From Vanessa cardui (Eukaryota > Arthropoda > Insecta > Lepidoptera > Nymphalidae), in assembly GCF_905220365.1 (NCBI RefSeq), contig NC_061127.1, positions 7,502,001 through 7,566,000 on the forward strand: a stretch of DNA of 64,000 nucleotides, in the 5' to 3' direction. This document shows, piece by piece, positions 23,147 to 34,500 of the stretch. A program made the translations under genes and the position numbers. Below the pieces are notes generated by a model, which saw nothing but the letters and a program-made list of their open reading frames with translations, was not told the origin of the DNA and did no database searches. Every line of letters starts with the position of its first letter. The stretch's first letter is position 1.

Positions 23147-23982
23147 ATGTTTGTTATTATCAAGAAATTTGTATTGAACTTACATAGTATATGAAAATAA
23201 TTCCTTTCATAATCGAGTGAATTTTTTTATAAAGGAGTCTAGTATTATGAATGTTTAGGGTTGAATGGAATATATGCATTGGTGGCTAAAAGTGAAATGA
23301 CGTGTATCTCATTAGATATTCCATTGAATAAAGGTAAAATGTTACGAAGGCAAAGGGCGCAAAAAGGTCTCACTTAATAAAAAATAAATATTTTGTTTTA
23401 CTATTCGATTTTCCTTTTTATTTTATGTTTTAAGTACCTGCTTGTCGCTTAAATCATCACTAAGGTTGTAATGTCATACTATTTATTTTAAAACTTTCTG
23501 AATAAATAAGCGTAAAATATATTTTCATGTCGAACGAATATACATACATATATTGATATGAGTGCCCTCAAATAAACAAACTTCTCTGCTATAATATAAT
23601 ATTACAATAGATTCCCATATTTTTCAAAACGGTTGGTATATTGTTTATTTTTTAAGTCCTTCCTTAAAGTAGTTTTTAATAATTATTTTAAACATACAAC
23701 TAGCGTTACGTATTTTAACAATATTTAAACCTAACGTAAGTGTAGCGCTTTCAAGGTTCCGTACAATTATTTATAAAAGTTTTTTTTAAATTATTTGTTA
23801 TTTGTCTGTTGTTACACAGGTAACAGAAATAAATGATCTGTTAAAATTTCAGGTGTAACTATCGAGGTTCATGAGATACTGCTTGCTTCTTGAATAGACG
23901 GATAGCAGAGTCTTAGTATTAACCCGTTTCACCCACTGGGTACCCCTAAAAAGCATATAATGTATCCTTTTTGCTGATAAAG

Positions 23983-24285
23983 AGCTAGCGCGCACTGGTG
24001 ATTTTTGTCACGGTGACTTTAAAGTATTTGTCATTGTCACGTCACGTTTCCAAAGTGACGACCAAAGTGAAGACGACGAGAGTGACAAATTTGTCGCTAG
24101 TGCGCGCATTGCTATGAAAAAACGTAAAGACGCTGACAGTTTCGTCACGTGCTTGTTCGCCGGTCGGCGCAAACATGTCACCCAATTGTCACGTTGTAAC
24201 ATGCGCGCAACTCCATACACATTCATGGACTTGACAAGAGTGACGAAAATGTCACCATGACAAAAATCACCGATGCGCGCTAGCT
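23983..24285. mobile_element. MITE with 35-bp terminal inverted repeats, GTCAC-rich
   Basis: The left end, AGCTAGCGCGCACTGGTGAT, and the right end read inward, AGCTAGCGCGCATCGGTGAT, continue as TTTTGTCA(C/T)GGTGAC: about 35 bp with three mismatches. A third, partial inverted copy of the end lies inside at about 24081-24109. GTCAC/GTGAC recurs throughout. No clear target duplication beyond a possible TA within GCTAGC. Unit 1 holds only the left part (19487-19665). Confidence 0.7.
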
Positions 24286-25194
24286 GTTATATTTATTAAT
24301 GTGTCACTATTCCTTCTGTCCAAGTTTAAATGTAATGTCAATCTCATTACAAATTAACTATTCTAAATACCAATGAGTTTTAATCCTCCTACTTACAATA
24401 CAAATAGGTTCAATTTAAATATTGAAACCATTATATTACCTTAATAAGATGTTTACGAAATATAAATTGATTAAATACAACAATTTATATTAATAACGAC
24501 CTTCCGTATTATTCGAAATTCAACAGCGTTTCTAAAGATTTAACGAGTAACTCTTGAAATTTCGATAGGATCGCCTGTATTATGAATAATTAATTCCATA
24601 TTACGAGATAAAATAGCAGCTACATTTGTAATAAAACTACTAACACAACATTAATTTATGTCACTATATTAATTTACCAATCGATACATACCTATATTAT
24701 TTATGCGCTTATTGTATATAATTATATCCTTTTACCGCCCATCCACAAACCTAGCTTTCTTCTGAACTGCCCGTTCAAAATCCACCGCCATTTGTTTTTC
24801 TCGTGCCAGGCAGTACCAGTCGCCGCACCACGCCACGAGAGGAAGTGACGGGAGTCCCACAATACGGTGTCGATAACTGAATCAATTATTATACTAATAA
24901 ATGTTATTTCAAATAAAAACGTATTTAAAAATTAAAGCCGTACTAAATATTATTAATTATATTAAGTATATTTAAAAAATCATGACACATTAATGATGCG
25001 AGATTTCAAAATTTTTCTTTTGAAATTGAAGTTAAAATCATATACATGTTGTCGATCTCATAAACATTGTTTTGCTTATTTTATATATAGATACGTTTAG
25101 TTACTGATTTTGTTTTGTTTGATATGGTTACGATAATTTAATGACCGCATCGTTTAAACATTAAAATTATTAAAGGTCTAATTCCTAACACTAA
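24286..25194. other. Mostly AT-rich; one GC-richer patch with a coding-like frame
   Basis: At 24728-24850 on the minus strand one frame reads LVAWCGDWYCLAREKQMAVD and continues to a TAA stop at about 24734. The composition is less AT-rich than the surroundings. It could be a terminal exon, an old element or chance; I do not recognise it. The rest shows nothing. Confidence 0.25.
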
Positions 25195-25425
25195 TTGTCT
25201 TACTGCCTTTACGGAAGTATATCTGGGTGTGTACCATCCACTCATCATATATTGTACCAACGAATAGAAATATTTAATATTATTGTGTTCCATATTAATG
25301 ATCCAGTGAGCCAATGTAAAATCTAAGTTCCAAAGATTGGTCGCGCATTGGTGTGATGTAAACAATACTTGTTAATTGTCATACTTGCCATTAGGTGATT
25401 CACTAACCTAACTATAATGAAATTT
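25195..25425 (+). repeat. Diverged copy of repeat B
   Basis: Landmarks in order: GTACCATCCACTCATCATAT, a CCAACGAATAG box, GAGCCAATGTAA, AAGTTCCAAAGATTGGTCGCG and CATTAGGTGATTCACTAACC. Confidence 0.55.
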
Positions 25426-25514
25426 ACATTTCAAAATTGGTCCAGTGGTAAATTTGTTAATGTTTCACCATGAAAATTATTAAAAACTGGCTTAAAATCT
25501 GCTACGTGTGACCT

Positions 25515-25745
25515 TCATATACTAATCAAATCAAATCAAATCAAAATAAACTTTATTCAAGTAGGCTTTCACAAGCACTTTTGAATCGTAATTTTACAAC
25601 CAAGTGAAGCTACCACCGGTTCGGAAAGTAGATTCTACCGAGAAGAACCGGAAGTTAGAAGAAACTCAGTAGTTACTTTTTTTAACATTTAAAAACACAA
25701 AGTCATGTTAGTTAAATACAACTATTTAAATAAATATAATATTTA
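25515..25745 (-). repeat. LINE 3'-end-like repeat C
   Basis: On the minus strand the copy ends AATAAAGTTTATTTTGATTTG, with a (TTGAT)n tail at 25523-25545. An AATAAA signal followed by a short tandem-repeat tail is typical of LINE 3' ends. The body includes GGTAGAATCTACTTTCCGAA. Other copies: 29423-29700 (-), 44300-44420 (+), 54717-54967 (-), and fragments near 5033-5135 and 6862-6985 (+). Confidence 0.6.
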
Positions 25746-26166
25746 ATTTAATATAATAAAATGAATTGTATTAAAATATATAATGAAATATAAGCTCGAA
25801 TCAGCATCTGTCTCCAATAAATCTGACGGACGGAATATGAAGGAAATTGCCCCCAATTGAAGATTGCCCATCGCTTGCCGACCAATCATCTCGGTATAGC
25901 CAATCTATATAGTTCAGATAATAGATAAATCTTTTACTTCATGAGTAAAAAACAAAAGAGACGTATTCTTTCGTATTTCAATTTGGAACGAACAATTTGG
26001 AACGCTTTGATATTGATTGGGTGAATGAAATATGTATATACGTTATTAAATATTTTCAAAATTTTATTCAAATAAAACTTCGTTCTTTCGTATATCGCAT
26101 TGAAATTTTAGTGATCAAATAATAACATAGTCATTTATAACAATAATATTTAAATAATTAATTGAA

Positions 26167-26470
26167 GCTTAGATGGCCCAGTGGTTATAACGCGTGCAAC
26201 CGATGATTGCGGGTTCAAACCCAGGCAAGCACCACTATACCATATGTGTGTGCTTAATTTGTGTTTATAATTCATCTCGTGCTCGACGGTGAAGGAAAAC
26301 ATTGTGAGGAAACCTATATGTGTCTAATTTCATCGAAATTCTGCCACATGTGCATTCCACCAACCCGTACTGGAACAGCGCAGTGGAATATGTTAAAAAC
26401 CCTCTCCATAATGGAAGAGGAGGCCTTATCTTAGCAGTGGGAAATGTACAGGCTGTTACTTAACTTTTTT
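26167..26470 (+). mobile_element. Metulj-type SINE, full length
   Basis: A-box region TGGCCCAGTGG (26173-26183), B box GGGTTCAAACCC (26210-26221), full body and a GGCTGTTACTT end. The duplicate at 19986-20183 is cut at CATTCCAC, which marks the segmental duplication junction. Confidence 0.85.
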
Positions 26471-29024
26471 ACTTTACTAATAATTGTACTTATCTTCATT
26501 TTTCTTTCGACTGAAATTTTAAAACTTTTTTTACCAATTTAATCATTTCGCAATTAGATTCATCAAAATTAAATGTTAAACATTGATATTGATAATCAAA
26601 TATCATTTTAGATTATGAATAAATATAAACCGTTACGTATAGTGTAGTGTCAGCTGGTTTCGACCACAGATAATATATAGATTCGCCGATGAGTGTGCTT
26701 TATTCGATTTGGTGTCAATAATATGATTGTTTGACATTTACCGTGTATCCCAACGTATCTGGCATACATTTTGCACGAAAATTAAAGTGAACAAAAAGTA
26801 CCACAGATTAATAATAAATTTTACATGATTACTGAATGCTTAGTTTTTTAAAAAGTTTATGGATGAGATACTTAAAAAAACGTTTTTAAGAAACTTTTTT
26901 AGTAGTACTTATACCGTTCTTATGTATGTACTCGAAGCTGCGTTTAAAATATAAAACTATTCTAGGTAAGGTCGTTGTAGTGTATAATCGCGAGTATTGT
27001 ATTTCCACTTTATATATACTTGAAATATTTTTAATATTTTTAGTTTTAATAAATAAAGACACTTTATTTTCGAAAGCGTTAAAAATATTGACACTGCTTT
27101 CGTTGCGACACGATTTCATCAATTAGTTGAAAAATAATTTACAAATTGTTTGAAATTCAAAATAAAAATTTAATCTATTAGTAAATTGCTAGAAATCAAA
27201 CGGCCTGATCTATTAAAAATATCAATCAATGTTTTATTTATTTTGATAACGATTTATTCTTTGAAAAAAATACTACACATTTTGATTACTTTATAAAATA
27301 TTTATAGTCGTAGACGATTATGAATTAGCCTTTCCATTGGCTGCCTCACAAAGTATAAAGATTTGTGGAATTTTTTTACATTGAAAAGTGCTATACGTTA
27401 GTATTTAATTTAATTATTCAATAAAATATTCTCTATGCTAAGCTCACTGATGTAATTATATTTATTTTCAGGAGAGTAAAGCTAAGTATTATCTTTTTTG
27501 TACGAAGAGATATTGGCCGAATTTTGGTTATGTCATTGCACCTCGTTGGTAGAACTGGGCGTTTTATAAAACGGCTAGGCTGTTAATTGAAAGACTTAAA
27601 AAAGTAATTGGTTACGACATACATATATACTGTCATTGACTTTTGCTTTATTCATTGTCATTAGATTATATTCATAAAATCGAATGTTATTAAGTTGGAA
27701 ACATCCATACACAGAAACCTTCGCATTTATAATAATATATCAGCAATAATAGGAACGAAAATATTAGCTGAAAGGAAAACATTTTGATATTAATAAAACG
27801 AACGAAATTGCCTTGAGATATTATTACCCTCTAATCCTTATCTCCTCTACTGATATAATAAATGGGAAGGTGAGATTATTTGTTTCGTGGACCAACTAAC
27901 GCTAAATATATTTACTCCTATTGTTTTTTTTTTTAAATAATTGTTGCAATAACCCAACTATGGAATTCCTAATATTCCTATTTAGTATTTACCAACATCC
28001 AATTAAAATTAAACCACGTGTTAGGAGTAGGAACGATAATAGTTTAAGAGGTCAGGATCGACTGACTGGGATTGGACCTGTGACCTTTACATTGGCGAAT
28101 TGTCATCGTGATTCTGCGTGGAATAATATCAATCATTGCAAAAATTAATCAAATTAACCTGCGTGGTTGAAATCTGAGGGCATTATTTTAGATTGCAATC
28201 ACAAACGTGATCAAAAGCGAATCTGATTGCACGAATATCAACAATGGATTCCATTTGACCTGTATGTTATTTTATTTTGATAATTCGGTCATTTTCAAAT
28301 GGATACATTTGATTTTTAATCGATTGTGTGTTTATGTATTTAAATAATTAAAGTTAGAAATCCACGCGAATGAGGTCATGGGATAATCAATTTTTAATTT
28401 ATTGACATGAGTTTTATTTTTGTGACAATTTTAGGTATATTCCTAGGTAGGTATATTAGGTATATACCTACAAAATTGTATAATTCTTACAATTACACAT
28501 CTATATAATATTATTAAAAGAACTGAAATACACATTTCACTATTGATTTCTTATTTAATTTAACAAACTAAGTAGTAATTAGCACTTTCTTGTGTTCCAG
28601 GATTTCAACGAATTAAAAGTACCCAATTATTAAACAGAAGTTCTAAGAAAATATTGGCACAAAGTTATGAACATGGCAAATATATCTCTATTCTGGTCAC
28701 GATATACGACAATACACGGCTACGCACAATATGCGTAATATAAGCTAATTTTGATAAATGGCTTATCCATTCACAGCGACCGGTCATGATGTTATTCGAT
28801 CGAAGCGTGCCCAGATGTCGCTGTAGATATGCAGCGTGTCGCCGCATTGCAATGTTGTCGTTTATTAGGAAATAGCGTGTCTGCGACGCATTACCGTCGC
28901 AAATTACGCCCCGACCCATCTACGATAACTTCGTAGGGAACCGTTTTAAAAATTGTTACGTGGTTTTGCGCTTTGGAATTGAAATATCTGGAAACACTTC
29001 GATGTAATACTTTAAATTGTATAT
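26471..29024. other. Long AT-rich stretch without a supported gene
   Basis: No frame longer than about 85 codons carries a recognisable domain. About 28040-28110 has a tRNA-B-box-like patch (GGGATTGGACC) that may be an old SINE. About 28735-28920 is GC-richer and of unknown origin. Confidence 0.35.
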
Positions 29025-29387
29025 AAGGTACTCTAATTTATATAACTAACAACAACAACAGTCTGTAAATTCCCACTGCTGGGCTAAAGGCCTCCTCTCC
29101 CTTTGAGGAGAAGTTTTGGAACATATTCCACCACGCTGTTCCAATGCGGGTTGGTGGAATGCACATGTGGCAGAATTTCTATGAAATTTGTCACATGCAG
29201 GTTTCCTCACGATGTTTTTCTTCACCGCCGAGCGCGAGATGAATTATAAAGACAAATTAAGCACACGAATCAGCGGTGCTTGCCTGGGCTTGAACCCGCA
29301 ATCATCGGTTAAGATGCAGGCGTTCCAACCACTGGGTCATCTCGACTCTCAAATTTAATTTGCGTTTAAGGTACTCTAATTTATATA
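29025..29387 (-). mobile_element. Metulj-type SINE with 20-bp target duplication
   Basis: The SINE lies between two perfect copies of AAGGTACTCTAATTTATATA (29025-29044 and 29368-29387). The 3' tail on the minus strand is (GTT)n. About 20 extra bases lie between the tRNA-like head and the right-hand repeat, possibly 5' sequence added during insertion. Confidence 0.88.
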
Positions 29388-29422
29388 CACGTGTTGAATT
29401 ATGAAGTAAAAATTTAACCGTG

Positions 29423-29700
29423 TTTCAAAATCAAAATAAACTTTATTCAAGTAGTCTTTTACAAGCTCTTTTGAATCGTCATTTTACAATTAAGTGAAGC
29501 TACCACCGGGTCGGAAAGTAGATTCTACTGAGAAGAATCGGCAAGAAACTCAGTAGTTACTCTTTTTTTAACATTTAAAAAATACAAAGTCATGTTAGTT
29601 AAATACAATTATTGAAATTAATATATCCAGCTTGGAAGTCAACAGGTATTAACTCCACGCTTTTTTATCATCTATAAAATCTTTATCGAATGACATGCTT
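29423..29700 (-). repeat. LINE 3'-end-like repeat C
   Basis: The minus strand ends AATAAAGTTTATTTTGATTTTG. The body contains GGTAGCTTCACTTAATTG and GTTAATACCTGTTGACTTCC and extends farther 5' than the copy at 25515. Confidence 0.6.
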
Positions 29701-30325
29701 TTTCTACCAACGTATATTTTACAAAATATTTGAATTTACGAAACGGCTAAGTTAAAAATGTCATATAAAATATTGAATACAGAATAAATTGTAGGTGTAA
29801 CAGACGATTAAAAACGTTGGGTGATTATGATTAGTGACAAATATATTATACTTTTGTTTTTCATACTTATTTTTAAAATGTTGCTTAGTCGTTATTTAAG
29901 TAATCTATTCCTTATTTAATAGAACTTACCTATAAATGATGTATTGTTGTGAGACTGTATTTAATAACTACAGTATTTCTGGTAACGTCATTAAACAAGT
30001 AGGTAGGTGAGTCGAATATGGTTATCGAGTATGTAATAATGGTTTTGTTTTCGGGTAGGATTAAGTAGACCACTACCTCTTAAACAAAAGAGGCCAATAT
30101 ATGGATAACATCATATTTGTGGTAACCAAAATCTTTATTTGTTTTTTTATTAAAGATCATCAGTAGTTACTATACTTACAAGTGTAACAATAAATACATA
30201 CACGAACAAAAGGCCACGACATGCATTTTAAGGTACAATATGTTTTACTGCAATGTAAAAACTACTTTATTAACATAAGAATTAATAACATTAAATGCTT
30301 AAATATATACAAATATGAACTAAAA
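29701..30325. other. No recognised gene
   Basis: AT-rich, no supported feature. Confidence 0.3.
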
Positions 30326-30575
30326 CTAGTTACTGTATAAATCTTGACCGCGTGGAATGGTGGCAAGAATGCTAGCAGCATTTCCCCGTTGAATCGCAAT
30401 TCTAATCCTCTGGGGAAAAAACGAACCAGCCCTCCTGTCACCAGTGGAGGCAATGAGGCGAGGTGTTATACTTTTAATGAAGTTTTTTTGCACCACTACT
30501 CCAAGGGCCAAGCGTTTCGAAAGCAAATGGAACAAAAAAGTAATTACTGCAATGATCCAAAATACTAGAGTTGTG
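30326..30575 (-). pseudogene. Frameshifted fragment resembling a retroelement protein C-terminus
   Basis: Two overlapping minus-strand frames join into one protein-like segment. The first gives NYFFVPFAFETLGPWSSGAK (about 30568-30497); after a run of seven A (about 30490-30496) the second frame gives FIKSITPRLIASTGDRRAG, continues SFFPQRIRIAIQRGNAASIL, and stops at about 30326. The pattern VPFAxETLGPW ... RAGSxxxQRIxIAIQRGNAAS is one I recall from the tails of many uncharacterised reverse-transcriptase-like proteins in animals. A one-base length change in the A run would explain the shift. No upstream polymerase domain is present. The assignment is from memory of the motif and needs a search. 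Confidence 0.4.
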
Positions 30576-31103
30576 CAGAAATGGAATTAAATATTATTAA
30601 AACATGTAGAAAATTTAAATGCTACAATGTTATTTAATTCCTAGCAACAGAGTATCAGTGTTACGACGTAGTATTTAAAAAGTTTATAAAAATCGTTATC
30701 ATTTCCACAAGGCTTTAAGGGTGAAAATAATAAGTTGAATCGTAACTCGTGTACGATGTAATTTGGGAGTTGATTCCATTGTTCGGCGTCCATTGTACGG
30801 CGCTCCTAAATCTCGTACCTTTAAGCTGATACTAGATACATAATGAGATATTCGATTTCTGATTTATCCCTTCGTTAAATACGTTGAGCCGTCGTTTCTA
30901 AATTTTAACTGATTACGTTAGTTAGACGAACTAATTACCTAGTCGAGCGCGCAAAATGAAAAGTCTACCTGATTTTAGCATGTTACGTTTTTACAAGCAT
31001 TTGTTTAGCTTGTAATTCAAATAAGAATGGCGATTAATTTATTTGAATTCGTTTCTACAATTTGAGTATAAATGTAGGGGCTTACTGATAATATAGATAG
31101 ATA
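30576..31103. other. No recognised gene
   Basis: AT-rich, no supported feature. Confidence 0.3.
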
Positions 31104-31415
31104 TACTGATAGAGTCGAGATGTCCCAGTGGTTAGAACGCGTGCATCTTAACCGATAATTGCGGTTTCAAGCCCAGGCAAGCACCGCTGATTCATGTGCT
31201 TAATTGGTCTTTATAATTCATCTCGTGCTCGGCGGTGAAGAAAAACATCGTAAGGAAACCTGCATGTGACAAATTTCATAGAAGTTCTGCCATATGTGTA
31301 TTCCACCAAACCGCATTCGAACAGCGTGGTGGAATATGTTCCAAACCTTCTCCTCAAAGGGAGAGGGGGCCTTTAGCCCAGCAGTGGGAATTTACAGGCT
31401 GTTGTTGTACTGATA
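31104..31415 (+). mobile_element. Metulj-type SINE with target duplication
   Basis: SINE 31112-31407, A-box-like GATGTCCCAGTGG, a weak B box (GGTTTCAAGCCC), and a TTG-type tail. The 8-bp flanking repeat TACTGATA is at 31104-31111 and 31408-31415. Confidence 0.82.
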
Positions 31416-31550
31416 AGTTAAAAAAATTAAGTGACGTCACCGTATCTAATATGACCGATTAAGTATTTAGTGAGTCATTTAACATTTGACACAATTTGTA
31501 TGATATAAAAGCTTCTTGCAAGATTAAATAATTTGATGTAATAATAATAA

Positions 31551-34500
31551 ATAAATATTAAACTGGCAACCAACACATACGTCAACATGCAAAAAATTGG
31601 GCTGTCAAAGAATTATTCAAAGAAATTTATTTAAAATAGTCTAAATCTGCTTTTAAAACATAAAAAAGTAAAATACCAGTATATAAAATACAACAGTAAT
31701 AAAATATGCCTATATACGAATATGATTGTTCATACATATAACAACAGTATACAGAAAATGAAAGTGACAGTGTCAAAACACAAATAATGTAAAAATCTAA
31801 GATCATGTTGACAAGAGCCAGACAACGAGCGCACAAAAATCCATCTCCGGACCCGCCGCTCAGCTCCGCCTCACAGGCACAGGACCCCGCACAGGGAAAT
31901 AATCTGATGTCTGCAGCTGCGTCGAGCTCGAGCGACGAGTACTTCTCCCCGCCGACGTCGCCAACACCTGTACGTCGAGCGGGGAGACGCCGGCCACCGA
32001 CGGGCTTGGGAGCCAGAGGCCAACCGGTCTCAAACGGGGTCCCCGCTTCCGGTGGTGGTGTGCAGCGCATGCGATGGACACAATCCATTAATGAAAATGT
32101 CATGCGCGCATACTATGGGGCTACAGAGGGGGGAACTAACCTCACGGCGTACCGTGTTAGGATGCTCTCTATGTTTCAGGCACTTGAACCAGCTATTAAC
32201 GTCTCGGCTCAACGACTGTCGGATCAGGTGCGGGTCATTCTGCGTAACAACAGGCTGAGTGACACCGTGCTTGATCGAATTCGCTCAGAACAGTGTAATG
32301 GCGGTGTCACTTCCGCTCCGTCACAACCCGTGGTACAGGGACCACTTCCTGCAATACCACAGGGCCCATGTCATGATCATGATGATGAGGGCGAGGGTGA
32401 CATGGCTATTACAACAAGTAAGTACAGTGATCAACTGAGGAGCGCACTGGAGGATGCGATTCGGGAGTATCGTGACATTCCCGCTGAGCTTAGGCCACGG
32501 TTGCCACGTTTGCCCATGACTAAACGGAATAGGGACCTAGTGTGCACTCTGGATTCACTGCTCGCAGATTATTTCGAGAGCAGTGAAAATCTCGAAGATA
32601 CGCACTCAATTCTGTTTTGTGCGGCTGTTGCAGCATGTCGTGTAGCTGGTGTTACATTTGAAGACACCGAACGAGCTACACGACCAAAGACTGTTGCACC
32701 GGCCTGGCAGAGCAGGATTGAGAAACGTATTAATGAGACCAGAGTGCTCATTGGAAAACTATGTTGTTTTAAGGAAGGGAATACGCGTCCACGTGTAATG
32801 CGTTTCGTGGGGCGGGCGTTCTTGGGGACTGGTATCAGTCCGCAAGAATATCCATCCCATGTCGTGGAGCGTATTGACTTCCTAAAACAAAAAGTTTATG
32901 CATGGGCAAGCCGCATCCGTCGGTACAGGCGGCGCGTGGACCGTTATTACTTGAATCGCATGTTCCAGAGCGATCAAAGGTGGGTGTACAGAACGTGGGA
33001 GCGACTTGACCAGGGTGTGAGCGATGGGTGCCGCCCAGATGATGATGCCACAAATACATTTTGGCGCAACATCTGGTCGGTACCCGTCGACCACATAGAA
33101 GGTGACTGGATGCGGGAAGTCAGGCAAGCGTGCGAGCCTTTGGAAGCGATGGGAGAAATTTCCATCGCTTCTGAAGATGTAGCCGCTGCAGTTCGGTCCG
33201 TTCCAAATTGGAAGTCTCCAGGACCGGACGGGCTTCATAGCTTTTGGCTAAAGTGGCTGCGCAGCTCGCATGAATGCTTGGCATCTCAGTTCCAGTCAGC
33301 TCTAGAATCTGGGTCGCTACCACAGTTCCTTACCACCGGAGTCACCCACCTGCTCCATAAGTCAGGTAGTGCAACAGATCCTAAAAATTATAGACCGATT
33401 ACTTGTTTACCGACGGTCTATAAGCTCCTTACCTCCATTCTGAGAGATAAGATTAATAGTCACATAGAAAATAATACTATTTTGTCCGTCTCTCAGAATG
33501 GATGTAGGGGTGGATCACGAGGCACTAAGGAGCTACTCCTCATTGATATGACCATTAGCCAACAGGTTCGTCGTTCTCGAAAGAGTCTGTCGACATGCTG
33601 GATAGCTTACAAGAAGGCCTATGATTCCGTGCCGCATACATGGCTCTTGAGGGTGCTGGAGTTGTATAAATTAGATACAACTCTATGCAGTTTCTTGAGA
33701 TCATGTATGGGACAATGGCGGACAGTCCTTCGCTACCCAGGATGTCGAACGATTCATAGTAATGACGAACCGATAAGGATCGAGCGGGGAATATTCCAGG
33801 GCGATAGTTTGAGTCCATTGTGGTTTTGTTTAGCCTTGAACCCTCTAAGTACTCTGTTGGAGAGCTCAAGGCTGGGCTATCGTTTGCGGAGAGGAGGTAA
33901 AGTAATATCCCACCTACTTTACATGGATGACCTTAAGCTCTTTGCACCTTCAGATTCACAACTGGTAGAGTTACTAAAGGTAACAGAAACTTTTAGTAAT
34001 TCTATTAGAATGGAATTTGGAGTTGACAAATGCGCGGTTATGCATGTAAAGCGAGGAGAGATTGTGGAATCTGACGGATTACAACTTTCAGATTCCATAA
34101 ACTTTAAGTCACTGTCCGCAAACGAATCATACAAATACTTGGGTATGTCGGAAGCGTTAGGCATCAATGTGACCGACATGAAACAATCATTGCAGGAGCG
34201 TTTCTTTGGTCGCCTGAAAAAGGTACTCAAAAGTCTTTTATCAGGTGGCAATAAGGTTCGCGCCTTCAATGGTTGGGTCATGCCGGTCTTGATGTACTCT
34301 TTCGGCATACTCAAGTGGACTCAAAAAGAACTAGACGCATTGGATAGGAGAGTCCGTGTCCTGCTGACTACATATCGAATGCATCATCCTCGGTCTTCGG
34401 TGATGAGATTGTACATCCCACGGAGATGTGGTGGCCGTGGCTTTTTAAATGCCAAGACCCTACATAACCGTGAGGTGTACAAACTCAGGGAGTATTTTCT

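Larger units (their letters stand above)
20184..26360 (+). repeat. Segmental duplication, unit 2 (longer form)
   Basis: It starts at TTTAAATTTATATGAG (20187), directly against the truncated SINE that ends unit 1, so the two units are head to tail. It includes the Harbinger-like element (20981-22431, interrupted), a SINE (22834-23134), a whole GTCAC-rich MITE (23983-24285), about 1.6 kb absent from unit 1, and the segment from 25854. The 72-codon minus-strand frames at 16580-16798 and 20303-20521 look conserved only because the DNA is duplicated. Confidence 0.85.

Noticed and set aside
31627..32258. Antisense and shifted frames over the 5' part of the Dong-like ORF
   Set aside because: Shadows of the GC-rich coding region of the 1199-codon ORF.
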